Source of the DNA: JAJECS01 sp965198185
Lineage (GTDB): Bacteria > Chloroflexota > UBA11872
Length of the DNA stretch: 64,000 bases
Direction of reading: 5' to 3'
Assembly (NCBI GenBank): GCA_965198185.1
Contig: CBDAOU010000001.1
Span: forward strand, 62,001 to 126,000
Shown here: positions 56,433-64,000 of the stretch, in pieces
Layout of the letters: every line of letters begins with the position of its first letter
How positions within the stretch are numbered: the stretch's first letter is position 1
Notes under the pieces: model-generated
What the model saw: the letters and a program-made list of their open reading frames with translations, nothing else
Databases searched by the model: none
Told to the model about the DNA's origin: nothing
Made by a program: the position numbers and the translations under genes

Positions 56433-57536
56433 ATGACGCTGGAAGCGCCGCCGATCGCGCTGCACTGTGACGGCCTGAGCAAGAGCTTTGGCGTTGCCAT
56501 GGCCGTGGATGACGCGTCGTTTCACGTGACGGCTGGATCGATCCTCGCGCTGCTGGGGCCGAGTGGATGCGGCAAGACGACGACGCTGCGCCTGATTGCG
56601 GGACTGGATCGGCCCGATGCCGGGACGATTGTGCTCGGTGGCTCGGTGGTTCAGGCCTCCGACGTGAACGTGCCGCCGGAGCGGCGGCGCGTGGGCCTGG
56701 TGTTCCAGGACTATGCGCTGTTTCCCCATCTCGACGTACGGGCCAACGTGGGATTCGGCTTGTCGCGGCGGAACGGGCGCGCCGCGAGGGTTGCCGAGAC
56801 ACTTGAACTGGTGGGCCTCGCGGCGCTGGCGTCACGCATGCCGCATGAGCTGTCGGGCGGACAGCAGCAACGTGTGGCCTTGGCCCGCGCGCTGGCGCCC
56901 AACCCGCGCGTCGTGCTGTTGGACGAGCCGTTTTCGAATCTGGACGCGGCGCTGCGCAACGACCTGCGCAACGACGTGCGCCGCGTACTGCGGGAATCCG
57001 GCACGACGGCGGTGTTTGTGACCCATGACCAAGAGGAAGCCCTGAGCCTGGCGGACCAGGTGGCCGTGATGATCGACGGCCGGGTGCTTCAGGTGGCGCC
57101 GCCGCACGAGATATACCGCCAGCCGGTCAGCCGCGCGGTGGCCGACTTCGTCGGTCAGTTCAATGTGATCGAGGGCGCGGGAATCGGTCGCGCAGTGGTA
57201 TGCGACCTCGGCACGGTGACGATTCCGGAACCCATGATTGGCACGGTCGATCTCTACGTGCGACCGGAGGCGCTGCAGATCTCCGAGGATCCCAACGGGC
57301 AGGGCGCGATTGAGTCGCGCCGGTTCTTTGGGCACGACCAGCTCGTGCGCGTGCGCTTTGACTCGGGATTGGTGGTGGAGTGCCGCGCGGGTCCGACCTT
57401 CCTAGCCCCGCCCGGGACGCGCGCGAGAGTCCAACTCGACGGCGACGTGCTGGCCTTCCTGCGCGCAGGCGTGGCGCCGCGCCGCCAACCCGGCGCGGCC
57501 TTCGCGCCCCCCGCCGCCCGCGGACGCCCGGCCTAG
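56433..57536 (+). CDS. iron(III)-type ABC transporter ATP-binding protein
   Basis: The 367-residue ABC ATPase has Walker A GPSGCGKTTTLRLIAGL, signature LSGGQQQRVALARAL, Walker B VVLLDEPFSNLD, switch His in VFVTHDQEEALSLADQVAV, and a C-terminal TOBE domain (about 255-350). This is the FbpC/PotA subgroup. No permease or binding protein lies nearby, so partners must be elsewhere. The DtxR-family regulator immediately downstream and the operator candidate suggest iron transport rather than polyamine. Confidence 0.85.
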   Translation: MTLEAPPIALHCDGLSKSFGVAMAVDDASFHVTAGSILALLGPSGCGKTTTLRLIAGLDRPDAGTIVLGGSVVQASDVNVPPERRRVGLVFQDYALFPHLDVRANVGFGLSRRNGRAARVAETLELVGLAALASRMPHELSGGQQQRVALARALAPNPRVVLLDEPFSNLDAALRNDLRNDVRRVLRESGTTAVFVTHDQEEALSLADQVAVMIDGRVLQVAPPHEIYRQPVSRAVADFVGQFNVIEGAGIGRAVVCDLGTVTIPEPMIGTVDLYVRPEALQISEDPNGQGAIESRRFFGHDQLVRVRFDSGLVVECRAGPTFLAPPGTRARVQLDGDVLAFLRAGVAPRRQPGAAFAPPAARGRPA

Positions 57537-57602
57537 CGCCTGGGGAGGGCGTCTTCACGCCGGACGCCGCCTCACCTAGGCCGCATGGCAGAATGCGGGG
57601 CC

Positions 57603-58265
57603 ATGGCGCTGACAAGTACGGCCGAAGACTATCTGCTCGCGATCTATGGGTTGCGCGCCGAGGGCGGGCCCGTCATCGCCGCGCGTCTCGCCGAGCGCTT
57701 GGGGGTTTCGGCCCCAACGGTGTCGGCATCCCTCGACCGGCTGGTGCGCGACAGTCATGTGTGGATCGGTCCGCAGCGCGAGGTGTTTCTCACCCTTGGC
57801 GGCGAGCGCACCGCCGAGCAGCTGGCGCGCCGTCACCGCCTCATCGAACACTGGCTGATCCGGACGCTTGGACTCGGTTGGGCCGAAGTGCACCACGAGG
57901 CCGACCGCCTGGAGCACGCCATCTCAGCCGACCTGACGGACCGGATCTCCGAGGCGCTGGGTCACCCGCCGACCTGCCCGCATGGACTGCCCATACCAGG
58001 CAACTATCCGGAGACGGACATCGGCAACCTGTTCAAGCTGTCAGACGCCGAGGTCGGCTCCAAAGTACGGGTGGTGCGACTGTCCGAGCCCGCGGAGGAC
58101 GACACCAATCTCCTGCGCTATTTCGAGGACAAGCAGCTGGTCCCGGGACGGGTCATCGAGGTCGCTGAGCACACCCCGTCCGGGCACATCGTGGTGCACA
58201 TCGACGATCAGCCGGCCGTGGTTGACGATACGGTTGCCGCCAACCTTTGGGTGATCGCGGCGTAG
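57603..58265 (+). CDS. DtxR-family metal-dependent transcriptional regulator
   Basis: About 220 residues: winged helix-turn-helix (about 3-65, AEDYLLAIYGLRAEGGPVIA and RLGVSAPTVSASLDRL), a metal-binding/dimerisation domain with RRHRLIEHWLIRTLGLGW and HHEADRLEHAIS, PTCPHGLPIPG, and an SH3-like C-terminal domain (about 145-220). Such proteins repress uptake genes when iron or manganese is high. ATG at 57603 is taken over 57585. It likely controls the ABC ATPase upstream. Confidence 0.9.
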   Translation: MALTSTAEDYLLAIYGLRAEGGPVIAARLAERLGVSAPTVSASLDRLVRDSHVWIGPQREVFLTLGGERTAEQLARRHRLIEHWLIRTLGLGWAEVHHEADRLEHAISADLTDRISEALGHPPTCPHGLPIPGNYPETDIGNLFKLSDAEVGSKVRVVRLSEPAEDDTNLLRYFEDKQLVPGRVIEVAEHTPSGHIVVHIDDQPAVVDDTVAANLWVIAA

Positions 58266-58361
58266 CCCTCCGTCGCGTCCTTTCAGTGCCATGATCATCC
58301 GTCCTTCGCCGCAGGCTCCGCCGACGCCCCGACGCTCGACCCCAGGCGAACATCCCAGCGC

Positions 58362-60944
58362 ATGACCGCCGAGGTCCGCCCGAGCCGGGTTTTCACGGTG
58401 CGGCCGGCGCTGCCGACACGGCTCGAGCGCCTGCGCGATCTGGCCTACAACGTGTGGTGGACCTGGACGCCCGCGGCGCAGGATCTATTTCGGCGCATCG
58501 ATGCCGAAGCGTGGCACGCCTCACAGGGCAATCCGGTTGCCGTGCTCACGCGGGCGGCGCCGGCCCAGCTTCAGGTGCTGGCCGAAGATCCGGTCTTCAT
58601 TGCGGATCTGGACCGCGTGGCGGAAGCCTACGACCAGTATCTGACCCGTTCCACGTGGTTCGAGCAGACACACGGCCATCTCGACGGGCTGCGCGTGGCC
58701 TACGTGTCCATGGAGTTCGGCGTGGCCGAGTCGGTGCCGCTGTACTCCGGCGGCCTCGGCGTGCTTGCGGGTGATCAACTGAAGGCCGCCAGCGATCTTG
58801 GGGTGCCGCTCGTCGGCGTGGGAATGCTGTATCGCCAGGGGTACTTTCGGCAATCAATCGACTCGGGCGGCGCACAGCGGGAGCAGTTTCCCGAGAACGA
58901 CGTGGAGATCCTCCCGGTGACGGCGGTGCGCTCGGCCGACGGGCAGCCGGTGACGGTCCGAGTGCCCATTGACGGCCATGAGATCGCCGTGCGCCTTTGG
59001 CGGATGGAGGTGGGCCGCGTGCCGCTGATTCTGCTGGACGCCAACACGCCGGAAAACAGCCCGGCGGACCGCGAGCTCACCTCCCGCCTCTATATCGGCG
59101 ACAGCGACATTCGCATCCGGCAAGAGTTGCTGCTGGGAGTTGCCGGCATGCGCGCGCTGTCCGCGCTCAATCTCACACCGACCGTGGCTCATTTGAACGA
59201 GGGTCATAGCGCGTTTCTGATTCTTGAGCGCTTCCAGGCGCTGCGCGAGCGGACCGGCCTCAGCGAAGCCGCGGCCATGCAGATCGTGCGCGCGACGAAT
59301 GTCTTCACCACGCACACACCGGTTGCCGCCGGTCACGACGAGTTTTCGGCGGACCAGGTGCGGCGTCACGCCGGCGGCTACTTGCAGGCGTCCAACATCG
59401 ATGTCGAGCACGCGCTGACTCTGGGCCGGGTTGACGGCGCCGACGACGGCGAGCCCTTTGGCATCACGACCTTGGCGATGCGCGGGGCCGCGTGGCGAAA
59501 CGGAGTGAGCGCCCTTCACGGCGAGGTGAGCCGTGCCATGTGGCAGCGACTGTGGCCCGGGGTGCCGGTCGGCGAGGTGCCGATCGGACACGTGACCAAC
59601 GGCGTGCATCTGCGCACCTGGGTATCGCGCGAGCTCAACAGCCTGCTCCAGCGCTACATGGGGCGCCATTGGGCCGAGCGCACCGATCCGCGCGGCATCG
59701 AAGAGGGACTGGCGGCCATCCCCGACGACGAGCTTTGGCGGGTCCATACGCAGCGGCGCGAGCGCCTGGTGGCCAACGTTCGCCGCCGCCTGCGAGCGCA
59801 AGCGGAACACCGCGGGGCCGCGGCCCATGAGCTGGCGCAGGCATCGGCCGCCCTGCACAGCGATGTGCTGACGATTGGGTTCGCGCGGCGGTTTGCGCTC
59901 TACAAGCGCCCCACGCTGCTGCTGCACGACATGGAGCGGCTCAAAGCGATCGTCGCGGACTCCCACCGGCCGGTGCAGATCATCTTCGCGGGCAAAGCTC
60001 ATCCCAACGACGAGCTTGCCAAGGACTTGCTGCGGGAAATCACGGCACTCAGCCGCGATCCGGCCTTCGAGGGGCGGCTGGTATTCGTCGAGGACTACGA
60101 CATGGGGTTGGCGCGGGACCTGGTGCAGGGCTGCGACGTGTGGCTCAACCTGCCGATCCCGCCTCAGGAGGCCAGCGGGACGAGCGGCATGAAGGCCGCG
60201 GCCAATGGCGTGCTCAACGCCAGCGTCCTGGACGGCTGGTGGGACGAGGCGTATGCGCCAGAGGCGGGTTGGGCGATTGGCCGGTCGGACGTTGACGACG
60301 ACCGTCAACGGGATGCCAGCGACGCCGGGGCAATTTACGACCTGCTGGAGCATACGGTGGCCCCGTTGTTCTACGACGTCGGCGGCGGCGAAATACCGAC
60401 CGCCTGGGTTCGCATGGCTCGACGCTCGATGGCCCTGGCGCTGACGGGCTACAGCGCGAACCGCATGGTGCAGGATTATGTCGAGTCATTCTACGGGCCG
60501 GCGCATCTGCTCGGTGGGCGCCTCGCCGACCATCACGGCGGCGCGGCCACCGACCTCGCTCACTGGCTCGACCACCTGGTGGCGCAGTGGCCCCACGTGC
60601 ACGTCGCCGAGGTGCACGCCGACGGCCCCAGCCAGGTTGATGCCGGCATGGTGGTGCCCGTGCGCACCCGCGTCTTGCTGGCGGGACTGAGCCCGGACGA
60701 TGTCACCGTCGAAGTGTTCGTCGGTCACGTCGACAATGAAGGATCTCTGATCGGCGGTCGCGCCGAGGTCACGGAGCACGCGAGCGCCGAGGCGGACGGC
60801 ACGCACTGGTTCGCGGGACGCGCGGCGCTTTCCCAAAGCGGACGCCTTGGAATCGCCGTGCGGGTGGTCCCGCGCCACGCCCTGCTGGCCGGACCGTACG
60901 ACGTCGGACTGATTCGCTGGAGCAAGGCGGCCGGGGCGACCTGA
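58362..60944 (+). CDS. glgP: alpha-glucan phosphorylase (GlgP-type)
   Basis: The 860-residue protein has an N-terminal DUF3417-like segment (RDLAYNVWWTWTPAAQDLFR), the phosphorylase body with AYVSMEFGVAESVPLYSGGL and the pyridoxal-phosphate lysine in ASGTSGMKAAANG. It ends with a domain seen in the short bacterial glucan phosphorylases. It releases glucose 1-phosphate from glycogen or maltodextrin using inorganic phosphate. A start at ATG after 96 non-coding bases is supported by good initial homology. Confidence 0.9.
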   Translation: MTAEVRPSRVFTVRPALPTRLERLRDLAYNVWWTWTPAAQDLFRRIDAEAWHASQGNPVAVLTRAAPAQLQVLAEDPVFIADLDRVAEAYDQYLTRSTWFEQTHGHLDGLRVAYVSMEFGVAESVPLYSGGLGVLAGDQLKAASDLGVPLVGVGMLYRQGYFRQSIDSGGAQREQFPENDVEILPVTAVRSADGQPVTVRVPIDGHEIAVRLWRMEVGRVPLILLDANTPENSPADRELTSRLYIGDSDIRIRQELLLGVAGMRALSALNLTPTVAHLNEGHSAFLILERFQALRERTGLSEAAAMQIVRATNVFTTHTPVAAGHDEFSADQVRRHAGGYLQASNIDVEHALTLGRVDGADDGEPFGITTLAMRGAAWRNGVSALHGEVSRAMWQRLWPGVPVGEVPIGHVTNGVHLRTWVSRELNSLLQRYMGRHWAERTDPRGIEEGLAAIPDDELWRVHTQRRERLVANVRRRLRAQAEHRGAAAHELAQASAALHSDVLTIGFARRFALYKRPTLLLHDMERLKAIVADSHRPVQIIFAGKAHPNDELAKDLLREITALSRDPAFEGRLVFVEDYDMGLARDLVQGCDVWLNLPIPPQEASGTSGMKAAANGVLNASVLDGWWDEAYAPEAGWAIGRSDVDDDRQRDASDAGAIYDLLEHTVAPLFYDVGGGEIPTAWVRMARRSMALALTGYSANRMVQDYVESFYGPAHLLGGRLADHHGGAATDLAHWLDHLVAQWPHVHVAEVHADGPSQVDAGMVVPVRTRVLLAGLSPDDVTVEVFVGHVDNEGSLIGGRAEVTEHASAEADGTHWFAGRAALSQSGRLGIAVRVVPRHALLAGPYDVGLIRWSKAAGAT

Positions 60945-61070
60945 GGCGCAGGCCCCGCGCCATGGCCCGGCTTTTGTGAGGGACCGCACGAGCGTTTACC
61001 CTGAGGTAACGTTGCGGCCGGCAGACCGGTCGGACAACGCTTGCGCCGACACAGGAGGATTCCCCCGTCG

Positions 61071-61331
61071 ATGACGTACGTAATTGCCGAGCCATGCATC
61101 GGGACGAAGGATGCTTCGTGCGTGGACGTTTGCCCCGTCGATTGCATCCATCCGGGTCCAGACGCGCCCGAGCATGAGACGGCCGAAATGCTCTACATCG
61201 ACCCCGTGGAATGCATCGACTGCGGCGCCTGCGAGCCGGTCTGCCCCGTGACCGCCATCTTTCCGGACTTTGACGTGCCGGAGGAGTGGGCGCACTACAC
61301 GGAGATCAACGCGGACTACTTCGTGCAGTAG
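61071..61331 (+). CDS. fdxA: 7Fe ferredoxin (FdxA-type)
   Basis: The 86-residue ferredoxin has an irregular cluster CIGTKDASCVDVCPVDC (3Fe-4S type) and a standard CIDCGACEPVCPV 4Fe-4S motif. ATG at 61071 is preceded by CAGGAGGA. It transfers low-potential electrons; the partner is unknown. The C-terminus ends EWAHYTEINADYFVQ. Confidence 0.93.
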   Translation: MTYVIAEPCIGTKDASCVDVCPVDCIHPGPDAPEHETAEMLYIDPVECIDCGACEPVCPVTAIFPDFDVPEEWAHYTEINADYFVQ

Positions 61332-61341
61332 CGCTGGGCCG

Positions 61342-62625
61342 CTACGCGTTGCCTTTGTGCATGGCGGCCAGCGCCTCAAAGGCCGGGCGGGGCGTGCCGT
61401 CCGCGCGCAGTACGCCGAACGGGAATTTCTCGTCCTCCGGTCCTACGACGGACTGGAAGTTGAGGTTCCAAATGAACGCGTGGCTGATGTAGTCGTATTG
61501 CTCGCGCACGAGCCGAAGGGCGTCAACGAGAAATTCCGCCTGATCGGCGTCCGAATTGTCGACGCCGTAGCCGTAGGCCGGATCCTGATTGGCGGTTGAC
61601 CAGCCCATTTCCGTGATCCAGATGGGTTTGGAACCGTCATCGAATTCCTCCATCACCTCACGATGCTGCGTGAAGCGCTGGAAGTAGAAGCTGGCATGCC
61701 CGTTCCAGCCGTCGCCCCGTGGCGAGCCGATCTCCTGGCGCGGGGCGTTGTTGAATCCCCCGGGATGCACGCCCCACGCGTCGAATCCGTCGCGAACGAT
61801 GCCGCCTTCGTATTCGTACATGCGGCGGAGGAAGGTGACATCGTCCACGGCCTGCACCTCCTGGTCGGGGATGTCGACGTCACCGGCCGGTGTGAGCGCG
61901 CCGCCAATGGTCGTGGCGCTGGGATCACCCGCCAGCACCCCGCGGCGGCCAGCCAGGAGAAGCTCCACGAACTCTCCGGCGTTGATGCGCCCGTAGCCCC
62001 ACTCGCGCGAGAGATTGGCCTCATTCCACAGCTCGTACGCCTGCACGGCGCCGCGATACCTCATGGAGATCGCGCGCATGAAGTCTTCAAAGTCCTGCGG
62101 GTCCGCCGGCGGGCCGTGGGCCCCTTCGCCAAGCGCCCAGCCCGGCGCGCGGACGACGCTGAGCAGTAGATTCAAGCCCGCGGCCGACACGGCGGCTACG
62201 ACCTTGTCGAGCTCCCGCCAGTCATAGCCACCTTTCTCGATGGGCTCGGTCTGCGACCACTCCACTTGCTGCTTGAGCCAGTTGAAGCCCGCGTCGAGCG
62301 TCTGCCGCACGATGACGTCGCGGCCCTGGTTGTAGAGATGCGCCTGAAATCCGTAGCCGTCGAGACGGCGGAGCGCCGCGTCGGGATCATTGGGATCGGG
62401 AGTCGGCGCCGTGAGCCTCGGCGCGGCCGGAGTTGGCGTGGCAGGACTCGGCGTTTGGGGTGGGGGCGTGAGCACGCCCGCGGTGACCGCCCCTCCTGCC
62501 GGCGTGTGCGTCGGCTCGGCGGGTGCGGCAGCGGTGACGGGTTCGGTTGGGCCGCCATCGGCTTCGCCGCACGCCAAGGTGGCCGCTCCGGCCGCCAGGA
62601 CGGCCAACAGGCGGCGGCGCGACAT
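61342..62625 (-). CDS. exported glycoside-hydrolase-like lipoprotein
   Basis: About 427 residues with a twin-arginine lipoprotein signal (MSRRRLLAVLAAGAATLAC), a Thr/Pro linker and a TIM barrel (about 95-425). Key sites resemble clan GH-A glycosidases: the acid/base Glu in WNEANLS and a nucleophile Glu in WITEMGWS, consistent with GH5/GH39-type folds. It probably cleaves an external glycan. ATG at 62625 is used because the RR motif starts there; the longer frame adds 14 residues. Confidence 0.75.
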   Translation of the reverse strand: MSRRRLLAVLAAGAATLACGEADGGPTEPVTAAAPAEPTHTPAGGAVTAGVLTPPPQTPSPATPTPAAPRLTAPTPDPNDPDAALRRLDGYGFQAHLYNQGRDVIVRQTLDAGFNWLKQQVEWSQTEPIEKGGYDWRELDKVVAAVSAAGLNLLLSVVRAPGWALGEGAHGPPADPQDFEDFMRAISMRYRGAVQAYELWNEANLSREWGYGRINAGEFVELLLAGRRGVLAGDPSATTIGGALTPAGDVDIPDQEVQAVDDVTFLRRMYEYEGGIVRDGFDAWGVHPGGFNNAPRQEIGSPRGDGWNGHASFYFQRFTQHREVMEEFDDGSKPIWITEMGWSTANQDPAYGYGVDNSDADQAEFLVDALRLVREQYDYISHAFIWNLNFQSVVGPEDEKFPFGVLRADGTPRPAFEALAAMHKGNA

Positions 62626-62781
62626 GCGTCCGCACGCCGGTCGCCGAAGCTTCGTGGAGATTGGCAACGTACGACGTATCCTTGAGCACAGACCGCGTGG
62701 ATGGTATCAAGGCACGGAAGGGCGCACCGGCGTCGGCCAATCCCGCGCCTCCCAACCAACCGTCGTTAGAGGAAGGTCCGC

Positions 62782-63645
62782 ATGGCCCAGCGCAGTTTCG
62801 GCAATTCAGTCCTCGGCATAGGCGTGATCGTGGTGATCGGAGCGATCATCATTGGGCTGTTCAGCATCCGCTTCGTGGGTGTTGGTGAAGTTGGCGTCAT
62901 CAATACATTCGGCGTGGTGGACCCGATTCCGAAGCCGCAAGGCCTGCTGGTCAAGCTGCCATGGGCGACGCTCGACACCTATAGCGTGCGAACGCAGTCA
63001 ATCACAATGAGCTCCCGAGCCGAAGAGGTGGGCGCCTCCGATCAGACCGTTCGGACACTGACTTCCGAAGGGTTGTCCGTCGGCCTCGACATCACGACGC
63101 TGTTCGTGCTCAACTTCGACCAGGCGCCGCAAGTCCGGAATCAGGTAGGGCCGGAAGGCGTGTATCAGGAAATCATTGTGCGGCCAGGCATTCGCAACGC
63201 GATTCGCGACGTTGTGGCGCAGTTCACGGCCGAGGCGCTGTACACGACCGCGCGGGAGGAAATCGGGACCCGCATTCAGCAGCAGCTCGATGAATCGCTC
63301 AATGCACGCGGCGTCACCATCCAGGACGTACTGCTGCGCGACGTGACGCTGCCGGCGGTGATTACCCAGGCCATCGAGAACAAACTGGCCGCCGAGCAAG
63401 CGATTCAGGAACGGCGCTTCCGGGTCGACGAGGCCAAGGAGGAAGCCCAGCGCCGGGTCGAAGAGGCGAACGGTATCGCCGAGGCCAACCGGCGCATCAA
63501 TGAATCGCTCACCGCGGCCGTGCTGCAGGACAAGTACATCCAGGCGCTGCGCGAGATGAACTCGGGCAGCGTGGTGTACGTGCCCACGAATCCGGAAACC
63601 GGGTTGCCGGTGATCCTGGGAACCCCGGAGCTCGGCTCGAACTAA
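62782..63645 (+). CDS. SPFH/band 7 (prohibitin-like) membrane protein
   Basis: The 287-residue protein has an N-terminal helix (about 10-30), the SPFH domain (about 32-195, VGVGEVGVINTFGVVDPIP; LFVLNFDQAPQVRNQVG) and a coiled coil (about 200-240, AAEQAIQERRFRVDEAKEEA). Prohibitin/HflC-type proteins organise membrane proteases. GGAAGGTC precedes the ATG. It is followed by tRNA-Val on the same strand. Confidence 0.85.
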   Translation: MAQRSFGNSVLGIGVIVVIGAIIIGLFSIRFVGVGEVGVINTFGVVDPIPKPQGLLVKLPWATLDTYSVRTQSITMSSRAEEVGASDQTVRTLTSEGLSVGLDITTLFVLNFDQAPQVRNQVGPEGVYQEIIVRPGIRNAIRDVVAQFTAEALYTTAREEIGTRIQQQLDESLNARGVTIQDVLLRDVTLPAVITQAIENKLAAEQAIQERRFRVDEAKEEAQRRVEEANGIAEANRRINESLTAAVLQDKYIQALREMNSGSVVYVPTNPETGLPVILGTPELGSN

Positions 63646-63701
63646 CCGCTGTCGGGAGCGGACGAGCCGTAGGGTGCCGCCGGGTCAGGCCCGGCGGCGA
63701 T

Positions 63702-63774
63702 GGGCGATTAGCTCAGCTGGGAGAGCGCTACGTTTACACCGTAGAAGTCGCAGGTTCGAGTCCTGCATCGCCCA
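63702..63774 (+). tRNA. tRNA-Val (anticodon TAC)
   Basis: The acceptor stem GGGCGAT (63702-63708) pairs with ATCGCCC (63767-63773), with A73 as discriminator. The D-arm GCTCAGCTGGGAGAGC, anticodon loop TTTACAC (anticodon TAC, read as GUA codons, valine), and T-arm with GGTTCGAGTCC are all canonical. The 3' CCA is not encoded (ACCG follows). Confidence 0.97.
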
Positions 63775-63897
63775 CCGGCGTTGGCAGCGACAACTCGCCT
63801 TCGGGCTGTCGATTCATGCATCCCGACGCCTCGAGGAGAGCTGGCACATCGGGGCAGTCGTGCCGATGCCGCGCCCGCCCCGATTTGTGCCCGTGAC

Positions 63898-64000
63898 TTA
63901 TCCATCGAGCGATGGCACGCCCCTTGGTCTGGCCTGCTCGATGGGCCCATCCAACGTGAACTGAGCGATGACGTTGACGCCGTCGCTGTGCGCCGACCGG
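63898..64000 (-). CDS. possible 3' end of a gene continuing beyond the window
   Basis: On the minus strand an open frame from the window end reads HSDGVNVIAQFTLDGPIEQ and stops at TAA (63900-63898). The codons look coding but the piece is too short to identify. The rest of 63775-63897 holds nothing recognisable. Confidence 0.2.
   Translation of the reverse strand, partial: RSAHSDGVNVIAQFTLDGPIEQARPRGVPSLDG

Noticed and set aside
60945..61010. Rho-independent terminator after glgP
   Set aside because: GGGGC/GCCCC arms are far apart and the TTTT run is not directly behind a stable stem.
1..64000. CRISPR array, rRNA genes, replication origin, complete insertion sequence
   Set aside because: No regularly spaced direct repeats with unique spacers, no conserved rRNA blocks, no DnaA-box cluster and no transposase were seen by eye.

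Overview
The window is a GC-rich, gene-dense bacterial chromosome segment with about 50 protein genes, one tRNA and several broken genes. Gene content (high-affinity phosphate operon under a PhoP/PhoR pair, a hopanoid-type glycosyltransferase, LLM flavin oxidoreductase, MDR dehydrogenases, HlyD-type exporter, plant-type LRR lipoproteins, ImuA/ImuB/DnaE2) would fit Chloroflexota, perhaps a marine or host-associated lineage. That is inference from gene content; there is no rRNA or other decisive marker.

Layout. 1-5641: end of a GNAT-type protein, a small AT-richer gene, then a minus-strand run of a membrane protein, an MDR dehydrogenase, an anchored protein, a sugar isomerase-like TIM barrel and an HpnB-like glycosyltransferase. 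5806-12859: one minus-strand phosphate regulon, phoP-phoR-pstS-pstC-pstA-pstB-phoU, ending in the wreck of an arsenate reductase gene, with four tandem 11-bp Pho-box-like units between phoR and pstS. 13002-22827: quinone oxidoreductase, a frameshifted TPP enzyme, a frameshifted lipoprotein, an aldo/keto reductase and a three-gene MacAB-like exporter whose adaptor carries about 15 helical repeats.

22859-37694 is the accessory-looking part. Large lipoproteins combining TolB-type propeller repeats with plant-type leucine-rich repeats, plus LRR and fibronectin fragments, lie on both sides of an imuA-imuB-dnaE2 mutasome. The second large LRR gene is AT-richer than its surroundings and is bracketed by an intact amidohydrolase gene and a detached copy of that gene's 3' end. 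37807-44000: RidA, DedA, LLM oxidoreductase, a ruined DUF5131 gene, and modABC for molybdate. 44246-64000: transhydrogenase, TrpRS, Nudix, a long transketolase-like protein, PPK2, a metallo-beta-lactamase protein and FAD oxidase (both frameshifted), an SLC13 permease, a zinc dehydrogenase, an iron-type ABC ATPase with a DtxR-family regulator and a matching operator candidate, glucan phosphorylase, 7Fe ferredoxin, a glycosidase-like lipoprotein, an SPFH protein and tRNA-Val.

Six otherwise intact genes carry single-base frameshifts (seven sites), mostly in G-rich runs. These may be consensus errors rather than true decay; the arsenate reductase and DUF5131 remnants, with large deletions or duplications, look like genuine decay. 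Phosphate handling recurs: Pst/Pho uptake and control, PPK2 polyphosphate chemistry and glucan phosphorylase. No CRISPR array or complete insertion sequence was seen.
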